DNA from: Nonomuraea jiangxiensis
GTDB lineage: Bacteria; Actinomycetota; Actinomycetes; Streptosporangiales; Streptosporangiaceae
Direction: 5' to 3'
Length of the DNA stretch: 64,000 nucleotides
Assembly: GCF_900099965.1 (NCBI RefSeq)
Contig: NZ_FNDJ01000023.1
Location: 104,423 to 168,422, forward strand
Shown: in pieces, positions 33,985-42,330 of the stretch
How positions within the stretch are numbered: the stretch's first letter is position 1
How the letters are laid out: each line of letters opens with the position of its first letter
Made by a program: the position numbers and the translations under genes
Notes under the pieces: generated by a model
Database searches by the model: none
Seen by the model: the letters and a program-made list of their open reading frames with translations, nothing else
What the model was told of the DNA's origin: nothing

Positions 33985-34109
33985 CGGCGCCCGTTCTGGC
34001 ACCTGTACGCCCGCTTGCGCCGGCCGCGGACTCCAGAGCGACCTTGATCCCCAGGGAGGCCGGCCCTCACAACAGAACGAGCACGCCTATGCGCGTTCAC
34101 GCCCTGTAG
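33981..34109 (+). CDS. 42-aa ORF coupled to M50 gene; candidate precursor peptide
   Basis: The ATG overlaps the M50 stop (ATGA) and GAAGG lies 3-7 nt upstream, so it would be translated by coupling. The 42-residue product starts MTAPVLAPVRPLAPAADS and ends HNRTSTPMRVHAL. It has no signal peptide and no family. Third-position GC is visibly lower than in neighbours, which is either a sign of non-coding sequence or of a fast-evolving peptide gene. Position makes it the best precursor candidate for the E1/M50 pair; confidence is limited. Confidence 0.4.
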   Translation: MTAPVLAPVRPLAPAADSRATLIPREAGPHNRTSTPMRVHAL

Positions 34110-34137
34110 ATCATCGTCCACCTCTCGTTCTGCCGGT

Positions 34138-34224
34138 CGAGCTGAAACGTTGCCGCAGACGAAAGCAACAGGACAAGTGCAAGGTTGTGCGACTACCTTT
34201 AAGCTGAGCTACATGCTTGATGCA
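34138..34224 (+). promoter_or_regulatory. LysR promoter region, duplicated at 20.7 kb
   Basis: The segment before and into the LysR start is shared with 20726-20806. It includes GTTGCCG, ACAGGACAAG and ACCTTTAAG...GAGCTACATGCTTGA. Conservation of non-coding bases in two diverged copies suggests binding sites for the LysR protein itself. LysR regulators commonly autoregulate from the region 5' of their start. Confidence 0.5.
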
Positions 34225-35103
34225 CAACGCATGCAGGTCCTCCACACAGTCGTCACCAGCGGGTCGGTGAGCGCCGCCGCGGTCGCCCTGGGTTACACCC
34301 CGTCGGCGATCAGCCAGCAGGTGAGGGCGCTGGAGAAACAGGCCGGCATCGCCCTGCTGGAACGGATCGGCCGGGGCATCAAGCCCACGATGGCGGGACG
34401 GCTGCTCGCCAGGCACGCGGCCGTCATCGAACAGCAGGTGGCCGAGGCCGAAGCGGCACTCGCCGACCTGCGGAACGCCCGCACCGGGCGGTTGTCGATC
34501 CGCTACTTCGCCACGGCGGGCGCCACTCTGGTGGCCCCAGCGCTCGCCCGGCTCCGCCAGGACCGTCCGGACGTGCAGATCGACCTGAAGATGACCGACC
34601 CCGACGACCCTCTACCCGACGTGATGCAGGGACGGGCCGACCTGGCCATCGTGGTCCGGCCGCACTGTCAGGTCCACGAAGGCATCCGGCTGACCCACCT
34701 GCTCGACGACCCCTACCGCGTCGTGTTGCCCTTGGGACACCCGCTCGCCTCACAACCCGTACTGAAGCTGTCCGACCTGGCGGGCGAGCGGTGGATCGGC
34801 AGCGAGCGGCCCGGCCTCTGCCTCGACGCGATGCTGGAAGGCTTCTCGGCGGCGGGTTTCCGTCCGGAGTTCGAGGTGGAGACCGAGGACTACACCACGG
34901 CCCAGGCGTTCGTCGCGGCCGGTGTCGGCGCGACACTGATCCCGAACATGGGACTGGCCGGTCGCCACCCTGCGGTCGTCGTCCGCGAGCTCAGCGGCCC
35001 TGAGCCGGTCAGAGCCATCCACGCGGCGGTACGAGAGACCTCTCTGGGCCAGCCCGCCCTCCGCGAACTCCTCACCACCCTGCGCGAGGTGGCCAAGCCG
35101 TAG
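34213..35103 (+). CDS. LysR-family regulator
   Basis: 296 aa from ATG 34213. The HTH is clear (VVTSGSVSAAAVALGYTPSAISQQVRALEKQAGIALLER), followed by two effector-binding lobes (about 90-290). The start is fixed by the conserved leader copy at 20.7 kb, which also reads M-L-D-A. It lies about 100 bp downstream of the 42-aa ORF in the same direction. It may control the E1/M50 genes, but no divergent target is present, which is unusual for LysR; its original partner may have been lost. Confidence 0.9.
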   Translation: MLDAQRMQVLHTVVTSGSVSAAAVALGYTPSAISQQVRALEKQAGIALLERIGRGIKPTMAGRLLARHAAVIEQQVAEAEAALADLRNARTGRLSIRYFATAGATLVAPALARLRQDRPDVQIDLKMTDPDDPLPDVMQGRADLAIVVRPHCQVHEGIRLTHLLDDPYRVVLPLGHPLASQPVLKLSDLAGERWIGSERPGLCLDAMLEGFSAAGFRPEFEVETEDYTTAQAFVAAGVGATLIPNMGLAGRHPAVVVRELSGPEPVRAIHAAVRETSLGQPALRELLTTLREVAKP

Positions 35104-35133
35104 CAACCCCTTCAACGTGGCCCGCGACGCCAC

Positions 35134-35934
35134 TCAGTCGGACTGGGCAAGCCAGCGGCGGAACCAGGTGACGATGCGGCGAATCGTCTGGTCGTTGAAC
35201 TGCGGCGACAGGGCATGGCCCACACCCGGGTATTCGACGTATTCCAGGCGTGCGGGATCGGCGACGTAGTGCTGCGCGAGGAGGTGATGAAAGGCCCGGA
35301 TGCCGGAAGTCGGGACATACTCATCGTTCTCAGCGGCCTGCGAAAGGATAGCGACTGGGAAGAAGCGCTCCGGATGCCGGTGCGGGCTCTCAGGCCACGG
35401 CAGCGCCCATTCCGGGCTGCCGACGATCGGTGTGGCTGCCCGGAGCCGGGGGTCGATCAGCACGGCCAGGTAGGAGACCTCGGCCCCGAGTGATCGCCCG
35501 GCGATGCCCACCCGGTCCGGATACGCCCAGCCGCGGTCACAAAGCGCGTCGATGATGGCGGGAACCTCGGCGGCCGTATCCTGGACGACCCGTATGAAGT
35601 CCGACTCCGTGGCCTCGAAGTCGGTATCCCACCGCTCGTCGGAGAAAACTTCGTCGAAATCAGGTCGGCGGCGCGCGCCGTGCCCCACGGCGTCGAGCCC
35701 GATCGCCAGGAATCCGCCTTCGGCGATCCCGGTCAGGTAGGCGGCCGTTTTCTCCTTGTGACCGGAGAAGCCGTGGTAGAAGAGCACCGTTCCGCACTCG
35801 GCGGCGCGTTCCGGCGAGCCCTGGAAGCGGGCCAGCGCGGGAACACCGGCGATTTCATCGCTCAACTCGCGGACTTCGCGCCGTTCGGTGACAGCCATTC
35901 GGCCAGTTTCGATCGCCACTGCGCCGGCAGTCAA
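35134..35934 (-). CDS. Alpha/beta hydrolase (prolyl-oligopeptidase/YitV-like)
   Basis: 266 aa. FYHGFSGHKEK is the oxyanion region, GIAGRSLGAE the nucleophile elbow (Ser ~158), and PGVGHALSP carries the C-terminal His; an Asp in AENDEYVP is the probable acid. The fold and length match YitV/YtaP-like esterases of unknown substrate. An internal ATG at 35898 is an alternative start; neither has a clear RBS. It converges on the LysR gene. Confidence 0.82.
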   Translation of the reverse strand: MTAGAVAIETGRMAVTERREVRELSDEIAGVPALARFQGSPERAAECGTVLFYHGFSGHKEKTAAYLTGIAEGGFLAIGLDAVGHGARRRPDFDEVFSDERWDTDFEATESDFIRVVQDTAAEVPAIIDALCDRGWAYPDRVGIAGRSLGAEVSYLAVLIDPRLRAATPIVGSPEWALPWPESPHRHPERFFPVAILSQAAENDEYVPTSGIRAFHHLLAQHYVADPARLEYVEYPGVGHALSPQFNDQTIRRIVTWFRRWLAQSD

Positions 35935-35954
35935 AGGATTATCGTCTTGGAGGC

Positions 35955-36066
35955 GATGCGCGGCTGGTGGAGTTCACCAACGCCTGCTCCTGGCAGTGGC
36001 GACCGGCCAACGCCGAGGAGTTCATCGCCCACCCGTGCTCCGCGAACCGGTCGCGGCCGACCGCGA
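35955..36066 (+). pseudogene. Tyrosine-recombinase N-terminal remnant (tentative)
   Basis: The frame reads LVEFTNACSWQWRPANAEEFIAH in a short open stretch, resembling the SAM-like N-terminal domain of actinobacterial site-specific integrases (FT...W.W.P.D.EEF). No catalytic part follows and no start is present. The assignment rests on a short pattern. Confidence 0.35.
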
Positions 36067-36193
36067 TGTCTGCCGCGATGTCGCCCTCGTCGGTGCCGGA
36101 GCCCGCTTCGAACGAGGCGTCCTCGTCGAACGCGAGCCGGCGACCGCAGCCTGACGTGTGGTGCTGAACAGAGACACCGTGAGAGAGGCAGCA

Positions 36194-36898
36194 ATGGACC
36201 AAGGCACCCGCGGCGAGCTCATCAGTCGGCTGGTCGAGGCGATCAGGTCCGTCACGACCGCGCACCCACTGCGGGTCGCCATCGACGGGCCGCCCGCCGC
36301 CGGCAAGACCACGCTGGCCGACGAGCTCGCCGTCGTCCTGCGCGCGCAGGACCGCGACGTCATCCGCGCGACCATCGACGACTTCCTCTTCCCCCGCGCA
36401 CAGCGCTACCGACGCGGCCAGTACTCGGCCGAAGGCTGCTACTTCGACGCCCACGACCACGCCGCGCTGTGCCGGGTCCTGCTCGATCCGCTGGGCCCGG
36501 GCGGAGACCGAAGGTTCCAACACGCGGTCTACGACAGAGACACCGACACCCCATCGTCCCCGCCGGCCGCGACCGCCCCCGCAGACGCCGTACTGCTCTT
36601 CGACGGTGTCTTCCTCCTGCGCCCAGAACTCATCGACCGGTGGGACCTGCGCATCTTCGTGTCCGTCCCCTTCGAGCAGACGGTAGATCGCGCCCGGGAC
36701 CGAGGCACAGCGCCGGCCGGATCCACCGCCGACACCGCCGAAATCGAACGGTCCTGGCGCAACCGCTATATCCCCGCCCAACAGCTCTACTTCGCCACAG
36801 CCCGCCCAACCGACCACGCCGACATCATCGTGTACAACGATCAGCTCCAACGACCGACCTGGGAAGTCCGACCACACTCATCGATACACAGGATTTGA
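36194..36898 (+). CDS. Uridine-kinase-like P-loop kinase
   Basis: 234 aa from ATG 36194 with GAGAGAGG upstream. The Walker A motif is AIDGPPAAGKTTLADEL (~45), followed by IDDFLFPRAQRY and FDAHDHAALCR, which match the substrate-binding region of uridine kinases and related phosphoribulokinase-like enzymes, and LLFDGVFLLRPEL as Walker B-like strand. Members in actinomycetes are often annotated uridine kinase but lack proof. It stands between recombinase remnants. Confidence 0.82.
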   Translation: MDQGTRGELISRLVEAIRSVTTAHPLRVAIDGPPAAGKTTLADELAVVLRAQDRDVIRATIDDFLFPRAQRYRRGQYSAEGCYFDAHDHAALCRVLLDPLGPGGDRRFQHAVYDRDTDTPSSPPAATAPADAVLLFDGVFLLRPELIDRWDLRIFVSVPFEQTVDRARDRGTAPAGSTADTAEIERSWRNRYIPAQQLYFATARPTDHADIIVYNDQLQRPTWEVRPHSSIHRI

Positions 36899-36977
36899 CA
36901 ATCGCGGACCGGTCACCGGCCACGCCCGATGTCCCTCCGCGGCAAGGTCGACGTCTACTCCCGGGCCAGAGCGTGGG

Positions 36978-37076
36978 GTGGAGTTGGGGGCCAAGGTCGG
37001 CCTGGTCCACCAGTTGGGCGTGCAGTGTCGGCCCGCGTCGGCCGATATCCCCAAGCAGAAGGGCTGGCGCATCTAG
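36978..37076 (+). pseudogene. Unrecognised coding remnant
   Basis: The frame VELGAKVGLVHQLGVQ...ADIPKQKGWRI ends at TAG 37074-37076 and looks protein-like, but has no start or RBS and is only about 32 codons. It is adjacent to the resolvase remnant. The family is not recognised. Confidence 0.3.
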
Positions 37077-37085
37077 ATTGTCGGG

Positions 37086-37308
37086 ATGGCGGACGACGAC
37101 ATACGCCCTCAGACCGGGTTGGAACTGGTCTATGCTCGCGTTCCCACCACAAAGCAGTCTTTGGGGCGGAAACGCGACGCGCTGACGTCCGCCGGCATCG
37201 TGGATCGCCTTCCTGCTGCTGGCGCTGGCCACCAAGACCGGCGTCTCCGAAACCTCATTGCACCGCTACCTCACCGCCGATCAGGCGGCCACGGGAGGGA
37301 CAACGTGA
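37086..37308 (+). pseudogene. Serine recombinase/resolvase remnant
   Basis: The N-terminal frame has LVYARVPTTKQSLGRKRDAL, the catalytic-domain start of Tn3-type resolvases (Y-A-R-V-S-T-x-x-Q-S-L), although the catalytic Ser is replaced by Pro. About 38 codons in, another frame takes over with ALATKTGVSETSLHRYLTAD, a resolvase-like C-terminal HTH, ending at TGA 37306-37308. The middle of the enzyme is deleted and the reading frame broken. Confidence 0.6.
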
Positions 37309-37920
37309 CCGGCCCCGACGACGTCCCCTTCCCCGATTCCGACTGGTGGCTCGAAGATCCTGAGCTCTGGGCGTTACTCGCGTTCGAGGGCGATACCGAC
37401 GAGCACGGCCGACCCGTCGACGTGACCTGGAGAGATCGGCAGCGGGTCCTCGAAGACCTGATCCGCCGCCCAGGGCCCGTGGACATCGACTTCGCGCGAT
37501 TCCTGCTCGTACAGGAGACGCACTCACACGGGCACTCATGGGGTTTTCGGCATGGCATCGAGCTCGCCATGATCCTGGTCGCCGAACACCGCCAGGGTCC
37601 AGGACGTCTGGCTCCTGTGGCAAGCGGTCTACCGGAGCTTCGACACCTGGGGCATCGTGCCCCACCAGCTCCTGTACAGCGCCGGCGTCGAACGCACGCG
37701 CCGACACGCCACCGCCAGCGACCACCCCCACCGAGATCTCCTCCTCGAAGACCTCCGCAAGCTGCCCGACATCACCGACGAGCAAGTCGAGCAGCTCATC
37801 GCCGAGCGTCGCCGCTACTACGCTGCCGCACTCGAAGCGCGGGACTCCACAGGTGCCAAGCTCAACCCGGCAGGCGACCACCCCGCACACCGCTACCGGC
37901 CAGGAACGTACGAACCGTAG
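37305..37920 (+). pseudogene. Frameshifted hypothetical gene
   Basis: From GTG 37305 (overlapping the previous TGA) the frame reads PDSDWWLEDPELWALLAFEG... to IELAMILVAEHR. At about 37590 the protein-like sequence moves to the +1 frame (VQDVWLLWQAVYRSFDTWGI) and continues through LLLEDLRKLPDITDEQVEQL to a TAG at 37918-37920. The joined product would be about 204 aa. Either the gene is inactivated or the base run near CGCCAGGGTCC is miscalled. The family is not recognised. Confidence 0.6.
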
Positions 37921-37935
37921 CGGAAGTGATCGCTT

Positions 37936-38760
37936 TCAGCCGAGCAGGTACAGGACACGGTCGGCCTGGCGTTCCAAGGTGCCCACCGGGTTGTGCGGGG
38001 TGGCCGGGCCGGTGGGGCCGAGTTGGAGAAACCAGCCTAGTGCGATCAGGCGGCGGAACTCGTGCACGCGCTCGGCTTCCGAGGGAGCCATGTCGAGGTG
38101 AGCCAGCAGTTGTTCGGCCTCCAGGGTGCCGTCGAGGCGGGAGATGTGTTCACAGACCTCGGCGAGTTCGAAGGCGCGATCGTTGCGGCCGGAATCTTCC
38201 CAGTCGATGAAGCGTACGCGGCCCTCGTGCTCGTCCCACAGCACGTTGGCATGGTTGCCGTCCGCCAGCCCGAGGACGGGCGGCAGTGGATTGGTAGTGA
38301 GTTTGTCCGGATTGGCGGAGGACAGCCAGGCAGTGCCCGCCTGGAATGCCTGGCGTACCCGTGGGTCCTCGCCGAGGTCAGGGTGTTGGTCGGCCCGGGC
38401 GCGGGCCTTGGCCACGGCTACGGTAGGGCACGACGCGGCGGGCTCGACCGCCGCGACCACGTGCGTGGGGATCGCCTTGTGCAGCCGGTTCAGTGCGGCG
38501 GCCATCGCGCAGATCTGCTCGTCAGTGGCGTGTTCACCGCGCAGGACGCGTCCCGGCAACCTGGTCATCATGATCGTGGGAGGGCGGGCGTTGAGGGTGG
38601 CGCGGACCGGTGTGGGCGCCAGGCCAGGTGCGTGTTGGGCGAGGAGCTGCAGCGCCGCCCATTCTCGGTGGGGCTCTCCTCGGTGCCACGACGTGTATCG
38701 CTTGATGACGATGTCGTCGCCGAGTTCGAGGTCGTGCGTACTGAATCGGTCAGCCGTCAT
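37936..38760 (-). CDS. Aminoglycoside-phosphotransferase-family kinase
   Basis: 274 aa. The catalytic region reads LADGNHANVLWD, a variant of the H-x-D-x-x-x-x-N loop in which the usual HGD is ADG, followed by the metal-binding FIDWEDSG and AFELAEVCEHIS. The N-lobe has MMTRLPG, the usual hinge. Members phosphorylate antibiotics or small metabolites such as choline; the altered loop weakens any antibiotic claim. It converges on the frameshifted gene and diverges from the next one by about 50 bp. Confidence 0.8.
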   Translation of the reverse strand: MTADRFSTHDLELGDDIVIKRYTSWHRGEPHREWAALQLLAQHAPGLAPTPVRATLNARPPTIMMTRLPGRVLRGEHATDEQICAMAAALNRLHKAIPTHVVAAVEPAASCPTVAVAKARARADQHPDLGEDPRVRQAFQAGTAWLSSANPDKLTTNPLPPVLGLADGNHANVLWDEHEGRVRFIDWEDSGRNDRAFELAEVCEHISRLDGTLEAEQLLAHLDMAPSEAERVHEFRRLIALGWFLQLGPTGPATPHNPVGTLERQADRVLYLLG

Positions 38761-38813
38761 GGGCCGGACCGGGATTTGGACTGATTTCCGCCGTTGGTCG
38801 TTGGCTCGTGACT

Positions 38814-40172
38814 ATGCTCCTCAACACCGAGCTCGTGGAGCAGTTGCGCGGTCACGTCCAGCGCGCGTTCCAGGAGCTGATGACGTGGGACGAGCGTCAT
38901 CATGCCCACCTTCAAGGGGGCGCGGTCACGACGAGAGTTGATCCTGGCCGCCCCGACACCTACCCCACGGACCCCGGCAACCTGCACCATGCCACGCTCC
39001 GCGCCATCTTCGTGTACAGGTGTGTTCTGCCCTTCGCCCACATCCTTGGCGACATGCCCGTGGCGTCGCTCGCCACCGAGGCGCGGACCTGGCTTGAGGT
39101 CGCGGCCCGGCTCCTCAGCCGACCGGAGGACACCGCGCCTGACGGCTCCATCACCGATGCGGCGCTCATCCGTAGGATCGGCACCGGCCTCACGGCCTGG
39201 GAGAAACTCGGCGAGAGCGGGCGGGCCATCCCGTTCCTGCGTGCGGCCGTGGACTTCGCCGCTCCGAATTCCCCAGAACGTCTTCACGCCGAGTCATTGC
39301 TGCGGAACCTACGCCCCAGCCCGGCTTCTCAAGCGCTCCACGACATCGCGGCCTCGCGCGACGCCGGGAATTACGACTCGGCATGTGACACCGCAGCGGA
39401 GATGCTACGAACCGCCGCGCGAGACGGCGAACGCGTCCCAGCGGAATTGCTGGACGAGGCAGAGAAGCTCGCGTCCTCGATCGAGACCCTGGTGGACCGG
39501 GTCGGGCACCGATGCGATCTGCTGGGCGCACTCGCGAGCTACCACGCCAGCCGGGGAGATCATCGCCGGACCTGGATGGCCCGCGATGCCATCGCAGGCC
39601 ATCTTGACGATCCGGGACCAGCGCCGTCCATCAGGCTCAACGACCTGGCCATCCGGTACTACCAGCACGGAGACCTCACACGGGCGATATCGTGCGGGCT
39701 GGACAACGCTGATCTATTGCTCAAGCAGGCATCCTCGAATCGGCGGCCCGCACGTACATCTTCACCGGCGGCGCGGCATTGATGGCCGTGCGCGACGCGT
39801 ACCGCCGCGAACACCTGGAAGGGTTTCCGACGATCTCGCATCGGCTGGCCAGGATGTTCAAGGCCCATCCTGAGGTGGCGGCGGCCCTGCACGAGGGGGA
39901 ACGCGCGGAACCTCACTGCGATCCGTGCCTTGGCCGCCCGCGGCGCCCTCCGCCGGGAGGCGCGGGTGCGCCTTCGTACGGACGGACGGGTCGATGTCGA
40001 GACCACCACCCACCGCGAAGACGTGGGCGCCGGCGGGCCGGCCGTTCCTGAAACCGTCTACGGCATGTGCGCTCTACGATCGCGTCCAGAACAGGAGCTC
40101 CTTCAGCGCCATGTTCGTCGCTCGAAACGCGGTCTACCCGCTGAGGAGCGGAGAGCCCGTGACGATTCGTGA
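38814..40172 (+). pseudogene. Long hypothetical gene with two compensating frameshifts
   Basis: The first frame codes for about 320 helical residues (GHVQRAFQELMTWDERHH..., SITDAALIRRIGTGL, ADLLLKQA). Near 39722 the protein-like sequence moves frame (GILESAARTYIFTGGAAL, REHLEGFPTISHRLARMF), and at the GGGGG run 39895-39899 it returns to the first frame (ARNLTAIRALAARGALRR...VETTTHREDV). The repeats of alpha-helical pairs suggest a TPR-like regulator or scaffold. Sequencing error or real decay cannot be told apart here. Start ATG 38814 is preferred to GTG 38808. Confidence 0.5.
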
Positions 40173-40434
40173 AGAGGGGTTGGAGTTCCCTGGCGCAAGC
40201 CCCGCCGAGCTGCCGTATGTCGCGGGCTGGGGCAGCCGGACCATCCCACACCAGGTGACCGTGTCCATGCCCGCCGGCAGGGTCCCGACGTTCCTCGACT
40301 ACCAGCACCACGCCGGGCTGGAGCCCGACACGATCATCCGGTACGGCCGCGATGGTTGCCGTGTCGTGCTCAGCCCCCGTGCCGGCGCTGGTTCCCGCGC
40401 GCCCTGGGTGCCCGGTGTGCGGGGCGGCGGTACG
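40173..40434. other. Stretch without a secure gene
   Basis: A frame beginning at GTG 40159 with GGAGA upstream gives TIREEGLEFPGASPAELPYV and PTFLDYQHHAGLEPDTIIRYG, which look protein-like. It runs into the 3' end of the convergent dehydrogenase gene. A remnant of about 90 codons is possible; I do not recognise it. Confidence 0.3.
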
Positions 40435-41295
40435 TCAGCTCGCCTTCAACACGCCGATCAAGCTTGTGAGGCTGTCCTGGCCGTGGCCGGCGGTGACGCC
40501 TTGGCGGAAGGTCTTCAGGACGGCGGCCGGGAGTGAGCCGTCCACGCCGGCTGCCTGTGTGGTGTGCAGCACGTGTTCCAGGCTCGCCACGCCCATGGAG
40601 ATCCGGTCGACGTCTCCCTCGTGGTTGCCCGCGGTGATGCGCGGCGCGTAGAACTCCAGGAAATAGCGGAGCTCCAAGGTCCTCACCGCGTGTGGCAGGA
40701 AAACCTCCGCCGAGATGCCATTGGCCTCCGCCACCGCCTGACCGTGCAGGTAGCCCGCCATCGCTGTCCAGAACATGTCGATGCCGATCTGGTAGTACAG
40801 CGCCGCCAATCCCTGGTCCTCGCCGAGGTAGTCGATCCCGGTCAGCACCTCAAGGGCGGGCCGGTGCGCCTCGATCGAGTCCTTGGGACCGCTGTAGTAC
40901 GTCATGGCGTCCGGCGTGCCGATGCCCGGCGGCGGCACCTGCACGCCCCCGGTGATCTGCACCGCTCCCCGCTCGGCCAGCCACACGGCCGCCTGACGTG
41001 CCCTGTCCGGGGTGTCGGAGGTGAGGTTGACCAGGGTACGCCCGGCCAGGGCGGTGGGCGGAGCCTGCGCCAGAATGGCATCCATCGCGTCGTAGTCGGT
41101 CAGGCTCAGCACCACCAGCGTGTTGGCGGTGAGTGCCGCCTCGACGGACTCCGCTCTCTTCGCGCCCCGTGCCACCAGTGCGTCAGCCCGGGTGGGCGTG
41201 CGGTTCCACACGGTCACCTCGTAGCCGTTGTCGAGGTAGGCGCTGCCCATGGCCTGCCCCATGGGGCCCAACCCGATCACCGTTACGGACTTCAT
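40435..41295 (-). CDS. Imine-reductase/6-phosphogluconate-dehydrogenase-like NAD(P) enzyme
   Basis: 286 aa from ATG 41295 with GGAGAG upstream. The Rossmann motif GLGPMGQAMG (~8-17) and VTVWNRTPTRADAL define the beta-hydroxyacid dehydrogenase superfamily. The ITGGVQVPPPGIGTPDAMTYYSG region and the long C-terminal helix (FWTAMAGYLHGQAVAEANG) fit actinobacterial imine-reductase-like proteins more than 3-hydroxyisobutyrate dehydrogenases, since the catalytic Lys (in GxxGxGxxxK) is absent. It diverges from a TetR gene with twin operators. Confidence 0.82.
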   Translation of the reverse strand: MKSVTVIGLGPMGQAMGSAYLDNGYEVTVWNRTPTRADALVARGAKRAESVEAALTANTLVVLSLTDYDAMDAILAQAPPTALAGRTLVNLTSDTPDRARQAAVWLAERGAVQITGGVQVPPPGIGTPDAMTYYSGPKDSIEAHRPALEVLTGIDYLGEDQGLAALYYQIGIDMFWTAMAGYLHGQAVAEANGISAEVFLPHAVRTLELRYFLEFYAPRITAGNHEGDVDRISMGVASLEHVLHTTQAAGVDGSLPAAVLKTFRQGVTAGHGQDSLTSLIGVLKAS

Positions 41296-41313
41296 CCAAG
41301 CTCTCCTCGCCAC

Positions 41314-41370
41314 TAGAACGAACGCTCTATCTAGGGCACAACGTAGCACACGAATAGAACGAACGCTCTA
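41314..41370. promoter_or_regulatory. Twin TetR operators
   Basis: The 16-bp sequence TAGAACGAACGCTCTA occurs identically at 41314-41329 and 41355-41370, 41 bp (about four helical turns) apart. Each is a near-palindrome with arms TAGA/TCTA and an internal CG/CG. One copy sits over each divergent start region, so one regulator dimer per promoter would repress both the dehydrogenase and the regulator gene. Confidence 0.8.
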
Positions 41371-41388
41371 TCCAGTACAATGGGGACC

Positions 41389-41970
41389 ATGCGGACCCAG
41401 CACGAGATCGGCACCCGGGAGCGGATCGTCCGGACGACTTCTCGCCTGATGCAACGGCAGGGGTATGAGGCGACGGGCCTCAAGCAGATCTCCCAGGAGG
41501 CGCAGGCCACGCTCGGCTCGGTCTACCACTTCTTCCCCGGCGGCAAGCGGGAGCTGGCAGTCGAGGCCGTCCGCCATGGGGACAGGGAGTTCGCGGAATT
41601 CCTGCGCGCGGCGTTCGACAAGGAGGACGATCCGGCCGCGGCGATCGTCGCCTGCACCCGCGACCTGGCCGAGGAGCTGCGCGAATCCGGCTGGCTGGAC
41701 GGTTGCCCCGTCACCACCACGGCACTGGAGAGCGTCGGCCGGGCGCCGGAGATCCAGCAGGCGGCAGAGGACGCCTACGAAAACTGGCGCACGCTCGTCC
41801 GCGACAAGCTCACGCGGTCCGGCTTCGCCGGCGACGTGGCGCACGACCTCGCCCACACCGTGATCAACACGCTGGAGGGCGCGGAGCTGTCGGCGCAGGT
41901 CTCCCAGAGCGAAGCACCGCTGGAGATCGCCGGCAGGCACCTCGCGCGGCTGATCGACTCCTATCGATAG
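41389..41970 (+). CDS. TetR-family regulator
   Basis: 193 aa. The HTH (IVRTTSRLMQRQGYEATGLKQISQEAQATLGSVYHFFPGGKREL) is of the YxaF/LmrA subtype, with the G-S-V-Y-H-F-F-P-G-G-K signature and a TetR_C-like domain containing WLDGCPVTT. ATG 41380 is an alternative start three codons upstream. It lies immediately behind one of the twin operators and opposite the reductase-like gene, its likely target. Confidence 0.9.
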   Translation: MRTQHEIGTRERIVRTTSRLMQRQGYEATGLKQISQEAQATLGSVYHFFPGGKRELAVEAVRHGDREFAEFLRAAFDKEDDPAAAIVACTRDLAEELRESGWLDGCPVTTTALESVGRAPEIQQAAEDAYENWRTLVRDKLTRSGFAGDVAHDLAHTVINTLEGAELSAQVSQSEAPLEIAGRHLARLIDSYR

Positions 41971-42150
41971 TCGGCGACGAAGGTCAGCCTCCGGTCCCGG
42001 CCCGCCGGTGAGAAGATCGCGATTGTGATCTCCTGCCGGACGCCCGGCTCGATCTTCTTCAGCGATGAGGGAACGAGCAGCGCCAGCGGCGTGTGCGGCC
42101 CCAACGGGGCGCTCAGCATGCTCGCGGACAAGGCGTACGAGCCGGGGTGG
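41964..42150 (-). pseudogene. Unrecognised C-terminal remnant
   Basis: On the minus strand the frame reads SMLSAPLGPHTPLALLVPSS, then KKIEPGVRQEITIAIFSPAG and LTFVADYR before a stop at 41964-41966, overlapping the TetR 3' end. The alternating beta-strand pattern resembles the C-terminal beta domain of a small secreted protein. No start is visible upstream, so it is probably a truncated gene. Confidence 0.35.
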
Positions 42151-42330
42151 CTCGGTCGCGATCACCAGATAACGTTCTGGGTCTTCCCTCCTGGGGAGGC
42201 CGTTGCGCGCGGAGGCGGTGGGTGCCCACCCAAGGGCGCATGCAGCCGACCGGCTGACACGCCTGTATCATTCCGTCTTGTCCTGTAGGAAATGCGGGCT
42301 TTTTGGTCGTTTTGCGAGGAAAGGAGGGTT

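Noticed and set aside
42215..42233. GGTGGG-TG-CCCACC palindrome upstream of the sulfonate importer
   Set aside because: Short and GC-rich; such repeats are frequent by chance here, and no second copy supports an operator.
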